Of a stretch of 64,000 nucleotides of DNA, positions 35,201-44,913 are shown one piece after another. The stretch spans positions 101,346,904 to 101,410,903 of the forward strand of contig NC_073745.1 of assembly GCF_029784135.1 (NCBI RefSeq). Reading direction: 5' to 3'. The notes beneath the pieces were generated by a model. That model saw only the letters and a list, made by a program, of their open reading frames with translations. It had not been told where the DNA came from and made no database searches. The translations under genes were made by a program, and so were the position numbers. Numbering within the stretch: the stretch's first letter is position 1; the number at the start of each line of letters is the position of its first letter. Origin of the DNA: Toxorhynchites rutilus septentrionalis. Taxonomy: Eukaryota; Arthropoda; Insecta; Diptera; Culicidae.

Positions 35201-35351
35201 ACACATATTAATCACATGCCCTAAACTTAATGCTTCAAGAATAAAGTTTCAGGTTGCAGACACCATAAGGACAGCACTATCGGACGACGCCGTCGAGGAA
35301 AAAAGGAGCATCGATTTCCTAAAGGATACAGGTTTATTTGACCAGATCTAA
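32248..35351 (+). pseudogene. ORF2 of I-clade LINE element 1: reverse transcriptase and RNase H
   Basis: It resumes with GRVDIHRGSSSAIDITIA and GSDHFPI, the end of the endonuclease. An in-frame TGA at 32585 stands where a TGG is expected. A frameshift near 32910 coincides with a 16-bp insertion that repeats GACCA. From 33000 to the stop at 35351 the frame is open. It contains KSKSAGPDGIEYPMIKH, NNFRPITLLNCLEKVFERMI, GVTQGSVLSVSLF and the catalytic LAYADDLLLMA. It then has an RNase H domain with FTDGSF, SAEITA, FSDSYSAL and NEQADRLAKEG, keeping the acidic residues. A Cys/His motif, CESCNVRLTVEHILITCP, closes it. The RNase H places it in the I clade. Confidence 0.9.
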
Positions 35352-35815
35352 TGTTTAATTACTATATTTACCTATCATTCCTCGCTAACAACTTGATGGA
35401 GCTGGATGTGCTATTCATCACTCCTCAAGCATTGTTCTCGAAGTTTTTTTTTCTCTTCTCCCCAACGAGTTGGTTTTTTTTTCTCGTGTGTTCTGTGGTG
35501 AATTAGTGCCCAAAGTGCCCAAAGCAGCCAGAACCGAGGAAGCAGCGCCTCTGCAGTGGTCTGGATCGGCGTCTGTAGTGGATCAATAACCATAACGGCA
35601 TCGTCAACACGTGGTTGACGCTCAGTTGAGTACAACAATAACTTCTGCTATTGTGTTGTCTCCGTAGCGCGTGACTTTTGTGTCTCCCTTAATAGGGTAA
35701 CAGAGCGCATATCGGAACAACAAATTTATGTGATTATTTTTATTTTATTTAAGTTTTTTTTTTTTTTACAAGTGAGATAAAAAAATTGTAAAGATAATAA
35801 TCGTTCGTTCTAAGA

Positions 35816-37369
35816 ATGGAGGAGGGTGGGGGTCTAGACATGGACATTTCAGACTCCCCCTCGCTTGCTCAAGCAGGGTGTAGTAAGTCCCTTAAACGGA
35901 CTCCTATGCCCGAAGATTCTTCTTCTGGGGACGAGTCAACTCACACTACCAAGCCCCCCTCCAAAAAAAAGATTGCAAACCTTTCCCCTGATTCCTCCAA
36001 TACTTCCACCCAATCATCGACATCCCTTCCCCCCTCTGATGTTACTGTCCCCACTCAAACCTTGTCCTCGAATTCCTCTCCTATTGTTTCCGCTCCCCGT
36101 GTCAGGGTTTATCCGGACGATGCGCCTGACGCTGGTCCTTGGGTTGTTTTTTTCCGGCCCAAACCTAATGGTAAAGCCTTGAGGGTCGTACAGATTATGA
36201 CAGATCTGAAAAGATACACCTCTGTTTCGGAAATTTGCAAAGTAAGACCGAACAAACTGCGAGTTGTCGTGACTAACCGAAAGGACGCGAACGATATTGT
36301 TGCTGATAAGCATTTCATCCTCGAATATGGAGTTTTTATTCCCTCCCATAACGTAGAAATTGGGGGCGTTATATCTGAAACGGGTCTGACGTGCAAAACT
36401 ATAGAAAGTATGGGAGTTGGCAGGTTCAAGAGGCTTCCTTCGATGGAAGTCAAAATCTTGGAATGTCGCCAACTTGGAAAAGTTACCCAGGAAGGAGTAG
36501 AAAAGAAATTTACGCCGTACGACTCGTTTCGAGTCACTTTTGCTGGTGCCGCCCTCCCTGACTACGTTATGGTGGACAAATTGAGGCTGCCGGTGCGACT
36601 CTTCGTGCCAAAGCCCATGACTTGCAACAAATGCAAGTCAGTTGGTCATACAGCAGCTTATTGCGCCAACAAGGAGCGCTGTGCCACATGCGGAGAGCAA
36701 CATGAGGGGAAATCCTGCAGTGCGACTGAGCATAAGTGTCCATATTGCGGGGGATCCCCACACGTGCTCTCAGCTTGTGAAACTTACAAGAGTCGCTGGG
36801 ATAAACAAAAGCGCTCTTTGAAGGAACGCTCGAAACGCACTTTCGCGGATATCTTAAAGGGCGCTTGCCCACTGGCTCAACAACAACCATTACCAACAAA
36901 CAATGTCTTTGCTTCACTGCCAGTTGACGAATTGGAAGCGGATACAGCTAACGAGGGCACACCGTTTATTTTCAAAGGGAATTCCCGGCGCAAAAATGTG
37001 TCCACTCCCAAAGTTCAACGACAAGTCCCATCGGTGGTACCCCATGTTAGCTTGCCTAAAATATCGAGTGCAGCGGACAAGCAAAATCAGGTTCCTCCTG
37101 GCTTCCGTGGGAATAGTTCACCTTCGAACGACCCAGCACTCGAGGGGACATCAAAAACCCTAACTGTCCCTTTTTTTGCGTCCAGCTCAACTTCCCAATC
37201 GGGATTTATAAAGTTGACTGACCTTGTGGATCAAATCTTCACGTGTTTTAATGTATCCGATTCCATCAGAACCATTGTCATCTCAATGCTTCCAGTACTA
37301 AAGACAATTTTGCAACAATTGATGCAAACATGGCCCCTCCTTGCAATGATTATCTCTCTTGATGTCTAA
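35816..37369 (+). CDS. LINE element 2 ORF1, gag-like protein with zinc knuckles
   Basis: This is a 517-residue protein that in I-type LINEs coats the element RNA. Residues 1 to about 95 are low-complexity and rich in Ser, Pro and Thr. A folded middle part (about 100-265) resembles the RNA-recognition-like domain of other ORF1 proteins. Residues 270-321 hold three cysteine-rich knuckles in a row: CNKCKSVGHTAAYC, CATCGEQHEGKSC and CPYCGGSPHVLSAC. The ATG at 35816 is the first in the frame and follows an A-rich leader. Its TAA stop overlaps the ORF2 start. No breaks are seen. Confidence 0.9.
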   Translation: MEEGGGLDMDISDSPSLAQAGCSKSLKRTPMPEDSSSGDESTHTTKPPSKKKIANLSPDSSNTSTQSSTSLPPSDVTVPTQTLSSNSSPIVSAPRVRVYPDDAPDAGPWVVFFRPKPNGKALRVVQIMTDLKRYTSVSEICKVRPNKLRVVVTNRKDANDIVADKHFILEYGVFIPSHNVEIGGVISETGLTCKTIESMGVGRFKRLPSMEVKILECRQLGKVTQEGVEKKFTPYDSFRVTFAGAALPDYVMVDKLRLPVRLFVPKPMTCNKCKSVGHTAAYCANKERCATCGEQHEGKSCSATEHKCPYCGGSPHVLSACETYKSRWDKQKRSLKERSKRTFADILKGACPLAQQQPLPTNNVFASLPVDELEADTANEGTPFIFKGNSRRKNVSTPKVQRQVPSVVPHVSLPKISSAADKQNQVPPGFRGNSSPSNDPALEGTSKTLTVPFFASSSTSQSGFIKLTDLVDQIFTCFNVSDSIRTIVISMLPVLKTILQQLMQTWPLLAMIISLDV

Positions 37370-40300
37370 TTTGAATAGAGAGGTCGGAGATATCACTGTT
37401 TTACAGTGGAATTGTCGTAGTCTTATCCCTAAATTGGATGCATTCAAATTTTTAATTCATAAGTTCAATTGTGATGTTTTTGCTCTGTCCGAAACTTGGC
37501 TTTCTTCGCGAGATGATCTCTCTTTCCACGATTTTAATATTATACGCTTGGACCGTGATGACAGATACGGAGGGGTGCTATTGGGGATCAATAAGTGCCA
37601 CTCATTTTTCCGAATTGACCTTCCACCTATTGGAGGGATCGAAGCTGTTGCTTGTCATGCAAACATTAAAGGCAAAGACCTCTGTATTGTCAGCTTGTAT
37701 TGGCCTCCGAGAGCTGCGGTTAGCCGCAAACAACTTGTTGACATGTGCTCACTCCTTCCTGAGCCACGATTGATCTTGGGAGACTTCAACTCTCACGGAA
37801 CTGCCTGGGGGGAACAGTACGACGACAATCGTTCATTGTTGATATATGACCTTTGTAACAGCTTCAATATGACCGTTTTGAACACTGGGGAAACAACACG
37901 TGTGCCTAAACCTCCTGCTAACCCAAGTGCTCTTGACCTCTCGCTTTGCTCGAATTCACTATCGTTAGATTGCAAGTGGAATGTAATCCAGGATCCCAAC
38001 GGTAGTGATCACTTGCCAATCAAAATTTCCATCACCATTGGGTCGAATTCTTCTGAATCTATAAACATGGCATATGACCTCACAAGACACATTGACTGGA
38101 AAAAATATGCGGACGCGATTGCTCTAGCCATCAATTCCAGAGATGGTTTACCTCAATTGGAGGAGTATAACTTCCTTTCTCGTTTGATCCATGACAGCGC
38201 GGTTCGCGCTCAAACGAAACCCATCCCAGGTTCCACCATTCACCGAAGGCCTCCCAATCCATGGTGGGATAGCCAATGTTCAAAGCTTTATGTAGAAAAA
38301 TCGAATGCATTTAAAGCTTTTCGGAAACGAGGAACCATTGACAATTTTCAAACGTATTTAGACCTTGAAAATCAATTTAAAAACTTGATCAAAGGTAAAA
38401 AACGTGCTTATTGGCGAAATTTCGTGGGAGGTTTGTCACGAGAAACGTCAATGAAAAAATTATGGAAAGTGGCTCGAAACATGAGAAATCGCTCTTCATC
38501 GAATGAAAGCGAGGAACATTCACATCGATGGATTTTTAATTTTGCGCGAAAGGTTTGTCCCGATTTCGCTCCCGTGCAAAGAATTGTTCGAGATATACCA
38601 CAAGATAGGTGCGATCTTGATTCCGAGTTTTCGATGGTAGAATTCTCTCTTGCTCTCCTTTCAAGTAACAATTCGGCTCCAGGATCGGATAGAATTAAGT
38701 TCAACTTGTTGAAAAACCTCCCCGATGTGGCCAAACATCGCTTGTTGAATTTATTCAATAAGTTTCTGGAGCATAATGTTGTTCCGGATGATTGGAGACA
38801 AGTACGAGTTATAGCTATTCAAAAACCCGGAAAACCCGCGTCCGACTTCAATTCGTACCGCCCAATAGCAATGCTGTCTTGTATACGGAAATTGTTGGAG
38901 AAAATGATCTTGTTTCGCCTTGATCGTTGGGTTGAAACGAATGCCTTACTCTCAGATACACAATATGGGTTCCGCAGGGGCAAGGGGACGAATGATTGTC
39001 TTGCGTTGCTTTCTTCAGAAATTCAAATGGCTTACGCCGAAAAAAAACAAATGGCTTCAGTATTCTTGGACATAAAGGGGGCCTTTGATTCTGTTTCAAT
39101 AGAGGTTTTGTCAGACAAATTACACTCTCGGGGTCTGCCGCCTCTATTGAATAATATGTTATATAACTTGCTTTGTGAGAAACATTTGAACTTTTCTCAC
39201 GGAGATTCGGCAGTAAGTCGGTTCTCTTACATGGGCCTCCCCCAGGGCTCATGTTTAAGCCCCCTTTTGTACAACTTCTATGTAAGCGACATCGACAATT
39301 GCCTTACACAAAATTGCAGCCTAAGACAACTTGCAGATGATGGAGTGGTGTCTGTCGTAGGACCAAACGAATCCGACCTGCAAGGACCCTTACAAGATAC
39401 TTTGAACAATTTTTCAACCTGGGCCATTGGGCTAGGGATCGAATTCTCCACGGAGAAAACAGAGATGGTGGTTTTTTCTAGGAAGCATAGACCAGCAAAA
39501 CCAAAGCTTCAACTTTTGGGTAAACCGATCACTCATTCTATGTCATTCAAGTATCTTGGGGTCTGGTTCGACTCCAAATGTACTTGGGGGGCCCATATTA
39601 GGTATCTGAGTAAAAAATGTCAACAAAGAATAAACTTTCTCCGTAAAATTACCGGCACCTGGTGGGGAGCCCATCCCGAAGATCTTATAATGTTGTATCG
39701 AACAACTATTCTCTCAGTGATGGAGTATGGCAGTTTCTGTTTTCAATCAGCTGCCAAAACACACCTCATTAAACTCGAGCGAATTCAGTATCTTTGTCTA
39801 CGTATTGCGTTGGGATGTATGCCCTCAACGCATACCATGAGTCTCGAGGTTTTGGCAGGCCTACTCCCACTAAAAGATCGCTTCAATTTATTATCTCTTC
39901 GGTTCCTCATCCGGTGTAAGGTTATGAACCCATTGGTGATCGGGAATTTTGAGCAGCTGATCGAGCTAAATTTTCACTCCGGATTCATGAGTTCATATCA
40001 TGAATTCATCTCCATGCAGGTTGATCCTTCTTCGTATATTCCCAACCGTGTTTGTTTTCCTGACTACATCAATTCCTCTGTGCATTTTGATCTGTCCATG
40101 AAACAGGATATCCATGGATATTCAGATTATCAACGATCGAGGATCGCTCCAACGATCTTCGATTCAAAGTATGGGGGTATCAATTGTGATAATATGTACT
40201 TTACTGATGGGTCCTCTATGAATGAGTCCACAGGATTTGGAGTGTTCAACGAAATTTTTAGCACCTCCCACAGTCTTCAGAATCCTTGCTCAGTGTATAT

Positions 40301-41045
40301 TGCTGAATTGGCAGCGATATACTGGGCGCTGGACAGCGTCGCCTCACGACCTGTTGAACACTATTACATTGTAACGGATAGTCTTAGCTCTGTCGAAGCT
40401 ATCCGTTCAGTGAGGCCGGAAAAGTACTCGCCGTACTTCCTTGAGAGAATACGAGAAATTTTGAGTGCTTTATCCAGACGCTGTTATGTCATTACCTTTG
40501 TCTGGGTCCCTTCACATTGCTCAATTCCGGGTAATGAGAGGGCTGACTCATTAGCAAAGGTAGGTGCGATTGAAGGCGACATTTACCAGCGTCAAATCGC
40601 CTTCAATGAATTTTTTTCTTTAGTCCGTAAAAATACCATCGCTAACTGGCAACGCAAATGGAACGAAGATGAATTGGGCCGGTGGTTTCACTCGATTATC
40701 CCTAAGGTTAGCCTCAAACCGTGGTTCAAAAGTCTGGACTTGAGTCGGGACTTTATTCGCACCTTCTCCCGACTCATGTCCAATCACTGTTCGTTAGATG
40801 CGCTTCTCTTTCGTTTCAATCTTTCCAGCAACAATCTCTGCGTCTGTGGTCAAGGTTATCACGACATCGAGCATGTTGTTTGGTCGTGCGAGATGTATCT
40901 TGTCGCCAGATCGAATTTAGAAAACTCCCTTCGGGCCCGAGGAAGACAGCCCAATGTGCCGGTGAGAGATGTGTTGGCTCGGTTAGACCTTGATTACATG
41001 ACCCAAATATATGTTTTCCTTAAAGCTATCGATCTTCGTGTGTGA
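37362..41045 (+). CDS. LINE element 2 ORF2: endonuclease, reverse transcriptase, RNase H
   Basis: This is an unbroken polyprotein of about 1227 residues for target-primed reverse transcription. The endonuclease (about 10-230) shows QWNCRSL, ALSETWL, LILGDFNSHGTAWG and GSDHLPI. The reverse transcriptase (about 420-720) shows NSAPGSDRIKF, SYRPIAMLSCIRKLLEKM, QYGFRRGKGT, LDIKGAFDSV, GLPQGSCLSPLLYNF and LADDG at 657-661. RNase H (about 943-1070) keeps FTDGSS (D949), AELAAI, VTDSLSS and NERADSLAK (D1062). A CVCG..H..C motif lies near the end. The box is LADD rather than the usual Y/FADD. The ATG at 37362 overlaps the ORF1 stop by 8 nt (ATGTCTAA), so ORF2 may be translated by reinitiation. Confidence 0.93.
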   Translation: MSNLNREVGDITVLQWNCRSLIPKLDAFKFLIHKFNCDVFALSETWLSSRDDLSFHDFNIIRLDRDDRYGGVLLGINKCHSFFRIDLPPIGGIEAVACHANIKGKDLCIVSLYWPPRAAVSRKQLVDMCSLLPEPRLILGDFNSHGTAWGEQYDDNRSLLIYDLCNSFNMTVLNTGETTRVPKPPANPSALDLSLCSNSLSLDCKWNVIQDPNGSDHLPIKISITIGSNSSESINMAYDLTRHIDWKKYADAIALAINSRDGLPQLEEYNFLSRLIHDSAVRAQTKPIPGSTIHRRPPNPWWDSQCSKLYVEKSNAFKAFRKRGTIDNFQTYLDLENQFKNLIKGKKRAYWRNFVGGLSRETSMKKLWKVARNMRNRSSSNESEEHSHRWIFNFARKVCPDFAPVQRIVRDIPQDRCDLDSEFSMVEFSLALLSSNNSAPGSDRIKFNLLKNLPDVAKHRLLNLFNKFLEHNVVPDDWRQVRVIAIQKPGKPASDFNSYRPIAMLSCIRKLLEKMILFRLDRWVETNALLSDTQYGFRRGKGTNDCLALLSSEIQMAYAEKKQMASVFLDIKGAFDSVSIEVLSDKLHSRGLPPLLNNMLYNLLCEKHLNFSHGDSAVSRFSYMGLPQGSCLSPLLYNFYVSDIDNCLTQNCSLRQLADDGVVSVVGPNESDLQGPLQDTLNNFSTWAIGLGIEFSTEKTEMVVFSRKHRPAKPKLQLLGKPITHSMSFKYLGVWFDSKCTWGAHIRYLSKKCQQRINFLRKITGTWWGAHPEDLIMLYRTTILSVMEYGSFCFQSAAKTHLIKLERIQYLCLRIALGCMPSTHTMSLEVLAGLLPLKDRFNLLSLRFLIRCKVMNPLVIGNFEQLIELNFHSGFMSSYHEFISMQVDPSSYIPNRVCFPDYINSSVHFDLSMKQDIHGYSDYQRSRIAPTIFDSKYGGINCDNMYFTDGSSMNESTGFGVFNEIFSTSHSLQNPCSVYIAELAAIYWALDSVASRPVEHYYIVTDSLSSVEAIRSVRPEKYSPYFLERIREILSALSRRCYVITFVWVPSHCSIPGNERADSLAKVGAIEGDIYQRQIAFNEFFSLVRKNTIANWQRKWNEDELGRWFHSIIPKVSLKPWFKSLDLSRDFIRTFSRLMSNHCSLDALLFRFNLSSNNLCVCGQGYHDIEHVVWSCEMYLVARSNLENSLRARGRQPNVPVRDVLARLDLDYMTQIYVFLKAIDLRV

Positions 41046-41324
41046 TTGTACCTATGTCCTTATACCCTCCTTTTCATCCATTGCGAGCGATTGGCCCCCT
41101 TGGTATAAACAGTAAAATAAGTTGAAATGTAAATATACAATAGATTTAAGAATCGAGTGTGATCATCAACATTGTAACAATTCCCTTATATCCCATCCCT
41201 TTCCTGAAAGAATATGTCACCCTCTAAACTCGAGTAAACCGCGAGTAATCGGTTTTCCACCTTACTAACCATAGTGTTAGGAAAATTATTTATGTATAGT
41301 TTTAAAACATATACTTAAGAATTC

Positions 41325-41352
41325 GGCTCCTTTAAACTAATGTAACTGAGCC
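41325..41352 (+). other. 3' stem-loop of LINE element 2 (type-A tail)
   Basis: ATTCGGCTC, an 18-nt loop and GAGCC form a short stem just before GTAAAAATAAAC. The tRNA-derived SINE ends in the same arrangement: ATTCGGCTC at 51413-51421, a 21-nt loop and GAGCC at 51443-51447, then TAAAATAAAT. Such a shared end is what a LINE reverse transcriptase recognises in partner SINEs. Confidence 0.6.
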
Positions 41353-41578
41353 TGTAAAAATAAACGATTTATATAAAAAAAATATATATTTACCTATACT
41401 GATAAAATTTTGTTTGTCTTCTCTTCTACTTTCAGCAAAAGATGAGCAGATTTTTACGCCCTTTTTAGAAGCGAGCTCCTCAAGCACACTAAAAGGGGCT
41501 TTTTCCCTGCTCCAATTGTTTGGTTGTGTTTTTGGCCCCAGGGCCGTGTAGGGTGCGGCGGTACGACATACATCCATG

Positions 41579-43608
41579 CAGGGTTGCCAATAATACTTTT
41601 CAAAAAACTGGAAGATTGCTCTTAAAAAAACTGGAAGAAACCTGGATCCTGTAAAACCTTTTTATTTTAAGGGGGTAGTACACTATGAACATCATAAAAA
41701 GTATGTGATTTTCGCGATTTTTTGATATCACAGTTTTCACAGTTTTAATAGGTATATATTACTTAACAAACAAAAAATAAAATGGTGTCAATTGGACTGT
41801 CCCCTGAATAGCCGCAACTGGTTTGTTGAACCCTTCCGGCCAAAACCTTGTAAAATAGCGGGAGTTCTACAAATGTTTCTAGTGGACCCATTTCAACCAA
41901 TGATTTTTTTACGCAATCTTGAATATATTTTCTGTTATCGTACGTAGGATTTTTTCAAAATATTGATTTTTGACGAAATGGTAACATTTTTTGTTAAAAA
42001 AAAATTGCGTTTTTGCCTCAAAAATCGAGACAAAAACATTCACCAAAATTATATTTTTCAAAATATCAAAAAATCCTACGTACGATGACAGGAAATTTAG
42101 TGGAGAATCTTGGAAAATCTATTTCATTAAAATCGGATGGAGTTTGCAAAACATAGTTTCTAGAAAAATAGGCACTAAATTTTGGATCCGCGCTCCTTAC
42201 GCAAAGACTTAGGTCCACTAATTGGCTTGTAACTTAACTACAGTAAAGTAGACATCTAAGAAAACATTTTAAGCCAGAACTTTTTTTTTATTTTATTCAA
42301 GTTTCCATAGTGTACTACCCCCTTGAGATGATCGGCTGTGATTTATCTAAAATGATTTTTTTTCCTATGCCAATGCTTGAGAAATAGAATTTTCTTTCAA
42401 GCTTCACGTAGTATTTATATGTAGCTCATAAAACTGTAACTGTAATTACTGTGAAACAATATTTGAGGGATGGTTTTCTTTGGGCAAAACTTGAAGAGTC
42501 TCGGAGTCTCGGTACGGATTAGCATGAGATATAATCATGAGGAAATACCATAAACAACTTTCCACATTATTGTTTCAATACTACAATGCCAAAACAACGC
42601 TGCTCAAGTATTGCTAATACCAAAATACCAAAAATGATCAAATTTCGGAATTGAGAAGCTATTTCTCTCAATTTTTGTTGGTATTATTCATTGCTTATTT
42701 ACATCTTATATTAGGCGTGTCCAAACCAATTTTCGGTATCAAGATCAAGATGAGGTTTCCTTAGATATTTCCTTTTGCTCGAGAAAGTATTTTTGAAAAA
42801 ATACGCATAGTATGTTTTTTACGAAATATACACTATGGTTCATATGCATTTTATGCAACGTATGCATTAGCTCTTTAGCGGAGTTTAAATTATGCAATAA
42901 ATTAATGATATTTAGAACTAAAACTTCTTTGAGTAACCATGAGAAACTAATATCCATTTAATGTAAAAGATTGGATTTTATACTCATATCAATTAAAGTC
43001 AATTGAGACCATTTACTCTATGACCTTCTGAACTTTAGAATAATTTGAAAGATCTGTATCATCTGATGTTTATATAAACTCAAAGCCAGCATAGCACGCG
43101 GGCTCTATGAACTATTTTGGGTAAGTTTTCTTGCTATGAGCATTGTACCAGTCGTGGATGAAATGGCAGATCAAATAGTCTGAACTTCAGAATGGTTTGG
43201 AGGACCTAGAAATCTGATATTTTTATAAATTGAAACACAGTGTTGCACGTTGATTCTTGGGTAGGCTGTTTAATAAGACAAAAATTGAGTAATACCCTGT
43301 TTTTGAAGTAGTTTTTTGAGTTTCCAGCATTCGGAAAATCTCTTTGTTTTGGCATTTTCAACAAAACACCGACGAATTGAACGAAATTGATCGAACGATA
43401 AATGTCAAAAATAGGAAGGTAGGGGTAGAGATAATATTAATCATCGTAAATTCATTTTACATAAAATGGGTAACCACACATATAAAAAAAACTGGATAAA
43501 ACTGGACGATATTCCAAAAAACTGGATGATTTTAGGGTTCAACTGGATGACTGGATCGAGAAAAAAAACTGGAAGAATCCAGTTTAAACTGGAACATTGG
43601 CAACGCTG
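41579..43608. mobile_element. hAT-like non-autonomous transposon, 2.0 kb
   Basis: It starts CAGGGTTGCCAAT and ends ATTGGCAACGCTG, a 13-bp inverted repeat with one mismatch. It lies between perfect 8-bp direct repeats CATCCATG (41571-41578 and 43609-43616). An 8-bp duplication with CAGGG-type ends is diagnostic of the hAT superfamily. Near both ends the word aaactggaaga recurs as a subterminal repeat. No transposase frame exists, so it must have been moved in trans. It contains another MITE at 41669-42324. Confidence 0.88.
41669..42324. mobile_element. MITE with AAGGGGGTAGTACACTATG ends, nested in hAT element
   Basis: The 19-bp terminal repeats are perfect: AAGGGGGTAGTACACTATG at 41669-41687 and its reverse complement at 42306-42324. 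A second inverted pair lies inside, around cgtacgtaggattttttcaa (near 41940) and aaaaatcctacgtacgatg (near 42065). The ends resemble those of the TTAAGG..GTATTCTAG repeat family. The element is 656 bp with no gene. Confidence 0.78.
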
Positions 43609-43616
43609 CATCCATG

Positions 43617-43740
43617 GCGGTTACTAGGTCGAGCGAGAATAATGAATTTTGCAGTAGTTTTCTTTTCAGTTAAATTTCCCGCCCTCAAGGGCAAGAGACG
43701 AATGAACTCTCAGAGTTTAAAGTCTCTTTAATTCAATACC
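43617..43740 (+). other. Apparent 3' end of LINE element 1 (type-B tail)
   Basis: Continuing across the hAT insertion, the LINE 3' region ends in AGAGACGAATGAACTCTCAG, then AGTTTAAAGTCTCT and an AT-rich tail. This matches the 55-60 bp micro-insertions and the end of the SINE-like copy at 43764-43928. AGAGAC and GTCTCT can pair as a stem. The alternative is that a separate SINE was inserted here; no duplication marks such an event. Confidence 0.5.
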
Positions 43741-43763
43741 TTCCTTCCTTCCTTGAAACCACA

Positions 43764-43928
43764 CCACTCCTCGTTTGGTGGTTATTGGAGCAACATCGTT
43801 GCCGGCGAGCGTCGACAGGTGAAAAAGGAGTATGGAGTAGAGTTTCTTTCCACAAGGGCCCTTCTCAGGGCTAGAAGCGAATGAACTGAAGAAGTTTAAA
43901 GCCTGTTAAAAACAAAAATGGAATGGAA
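43764..43928 (+). mobile_element. SINE-like element with type-B tail
   Basis: The 165 bp run from CCACTCCTCGTTTGGTGG through ttgccggcgagcgtcgacag and tatggagtagagtttctttc to GGGCTAGAAGCGAATGAACT, AGTTTAAAGCCTGTTAAAAA and a tail. Two related minus-strand copies lie at 63655-64000. It is bracketed by TGAAACCACA (43754-43763 and 43929-43938), which may be a target-site duplication. However, other copies also begin with a similar sequence, so the repeat could belong to the element. Confidence 0.6.
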
Positions 43929-43939
43929 TGAAACCACAG

Positions 43940-44900
43940 TTGAGATCGAGCCAGAAAGCACAACACAACGAGCGGACATTATTCATGCCTAATGCAGCTC
44001 GATACATGAATGGAATGGAGAGAGGAACTACTGCGATTTCTTGATAGTTGGCAGAGATATTTGCATCAATCAATAGGAAATATTTTTACTCGCGCAGCGC
44101 AATGCAAACCTTCTGTGCAAAAATTGATATTTGTTGAATGGAATATGGGCTTATTATGAAGTATATTGTACACAGAGAACAATAACACTATTTATCATAC
44201 ACATACCGGCCAACGAGCCGACAAATACATGATATCTTTATATTGTCAGACAGGGGGTTCTCAGTACGGACCGGCAGCAGACTGAGCGGACTCGTGACTC
44301 AAAAACGAAAGAAGACACTTTTTTCGTTTTTGGATATGTTAGGCTAAAAAACCAATAACAATATACAAAAAAAAATATCGAAAGAGGGGTGTTTTGAAAT
44401 ATAAAAGGTTTTCTAATATTAAATTCAATTTTTGATTGAGATTTTTTAACAGTGCATTCAAAATGTTGTTTTCCTGAATAGTTCATCAATTTTCCAACAA
44501 TTTCATGAAACATCATATTTTAATCAGACATCTGGACTTTGAGTTACGACTTTTTGAAAAAAAAAATCAATGATTTTGAATACGCCCTTTTAAAAAATTG
44601 ATCGTAATTTAAATTGGTCATATGATATGAGAATTGTGATTTTGGGCAGCTTCCATCATATGGATTAAATTAGAATAAAATCGAAGTGGGTCGTGTCAAA
44701 ATTTGCTGTTTTTCGGCTGATTCGGCGTGGAATTGCTCTATGAAATGCAGAATGACATACGATCTGCAGATTGAACAGCTGTTTTGACCATTACTGTTAT
44801 ATACTTCTAAACGATAGACACTCACGTAAACAAACACAGCTGTTCGGCGGCACGATTAGGGATGCTCGATATTGTATTTTTCGATATAAGTAATAGAATC
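43940..44900. other. Intergenic stretch downstream of both genes
   Basis: There is no recognised gene or complete element. The sequence is AT-rich, with a small minus-strand open frame at 44238-44516 that shows no domain. No obvious polyadenylation signal for the reductase gene is seen in the first 150 bases past its stop. Confidence 0.4.
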
Positions 44901-44913
44901 AACACAATTGTTT

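Larger units (their letters stand above)
35376..41384 (+). mobile_element. Complete I-clade LINE (element 2), 6.0 kb, both ORFs open
   Basis: The element is bounded by perfect 13-bp direct repeats TATATTTACCTAT (35363-35375 and 41385-41397). It starts CATTCCTCGCTAACAAC. It has a 440-bp leader, ORF1 (35816-37369), an overlapping ORF2 (37362-41045), a 340-bp 3' region and an AT-rich tail after a GGCTC/GAGCC stem-loop. The target is the 3' untranslated region of element 1, three dozen bases after its stop codon. Both ORFs lack breaks and the duplication is intact, so the insertion looks recent and possibly still competent. Confidence 0.93.
28700..43740 (+). mobile_element. Older I-clade LINE (element 1), broken into segments by three insertions
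   Basis: The LINE is read on the plus strand. The gag-like ORF1 relic is 29098-30466 and the endonuclease start 30490-30862. The rest of ORF2 is 32248-35351. The 3' untranslated pieces are 35352-35375, 41398-41578 and 43617-43740. Three insertions separate them: a DNA element at 30863-32247, a complete LINE at 35376-41384 and a hAT-like element at 41579-43608. The last two are flanked by target-site duplications, which proves the order of events. The 5' limit is uncertain; 5' untranslated sequence probably precedes 29098. The assignment of 43617-43740 to its 3' end rests on continuity across the hAT insertion. Confidence 0.75.

Noticed and set aside
43754..43938. TGAAACCACA flanks taken as proof of a target-site duplication
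   Set aside because: Related copies near 63790 and 63965 also start with tgaagcca-type sequence, so the left copy may be part of the element. Kept as possible only.
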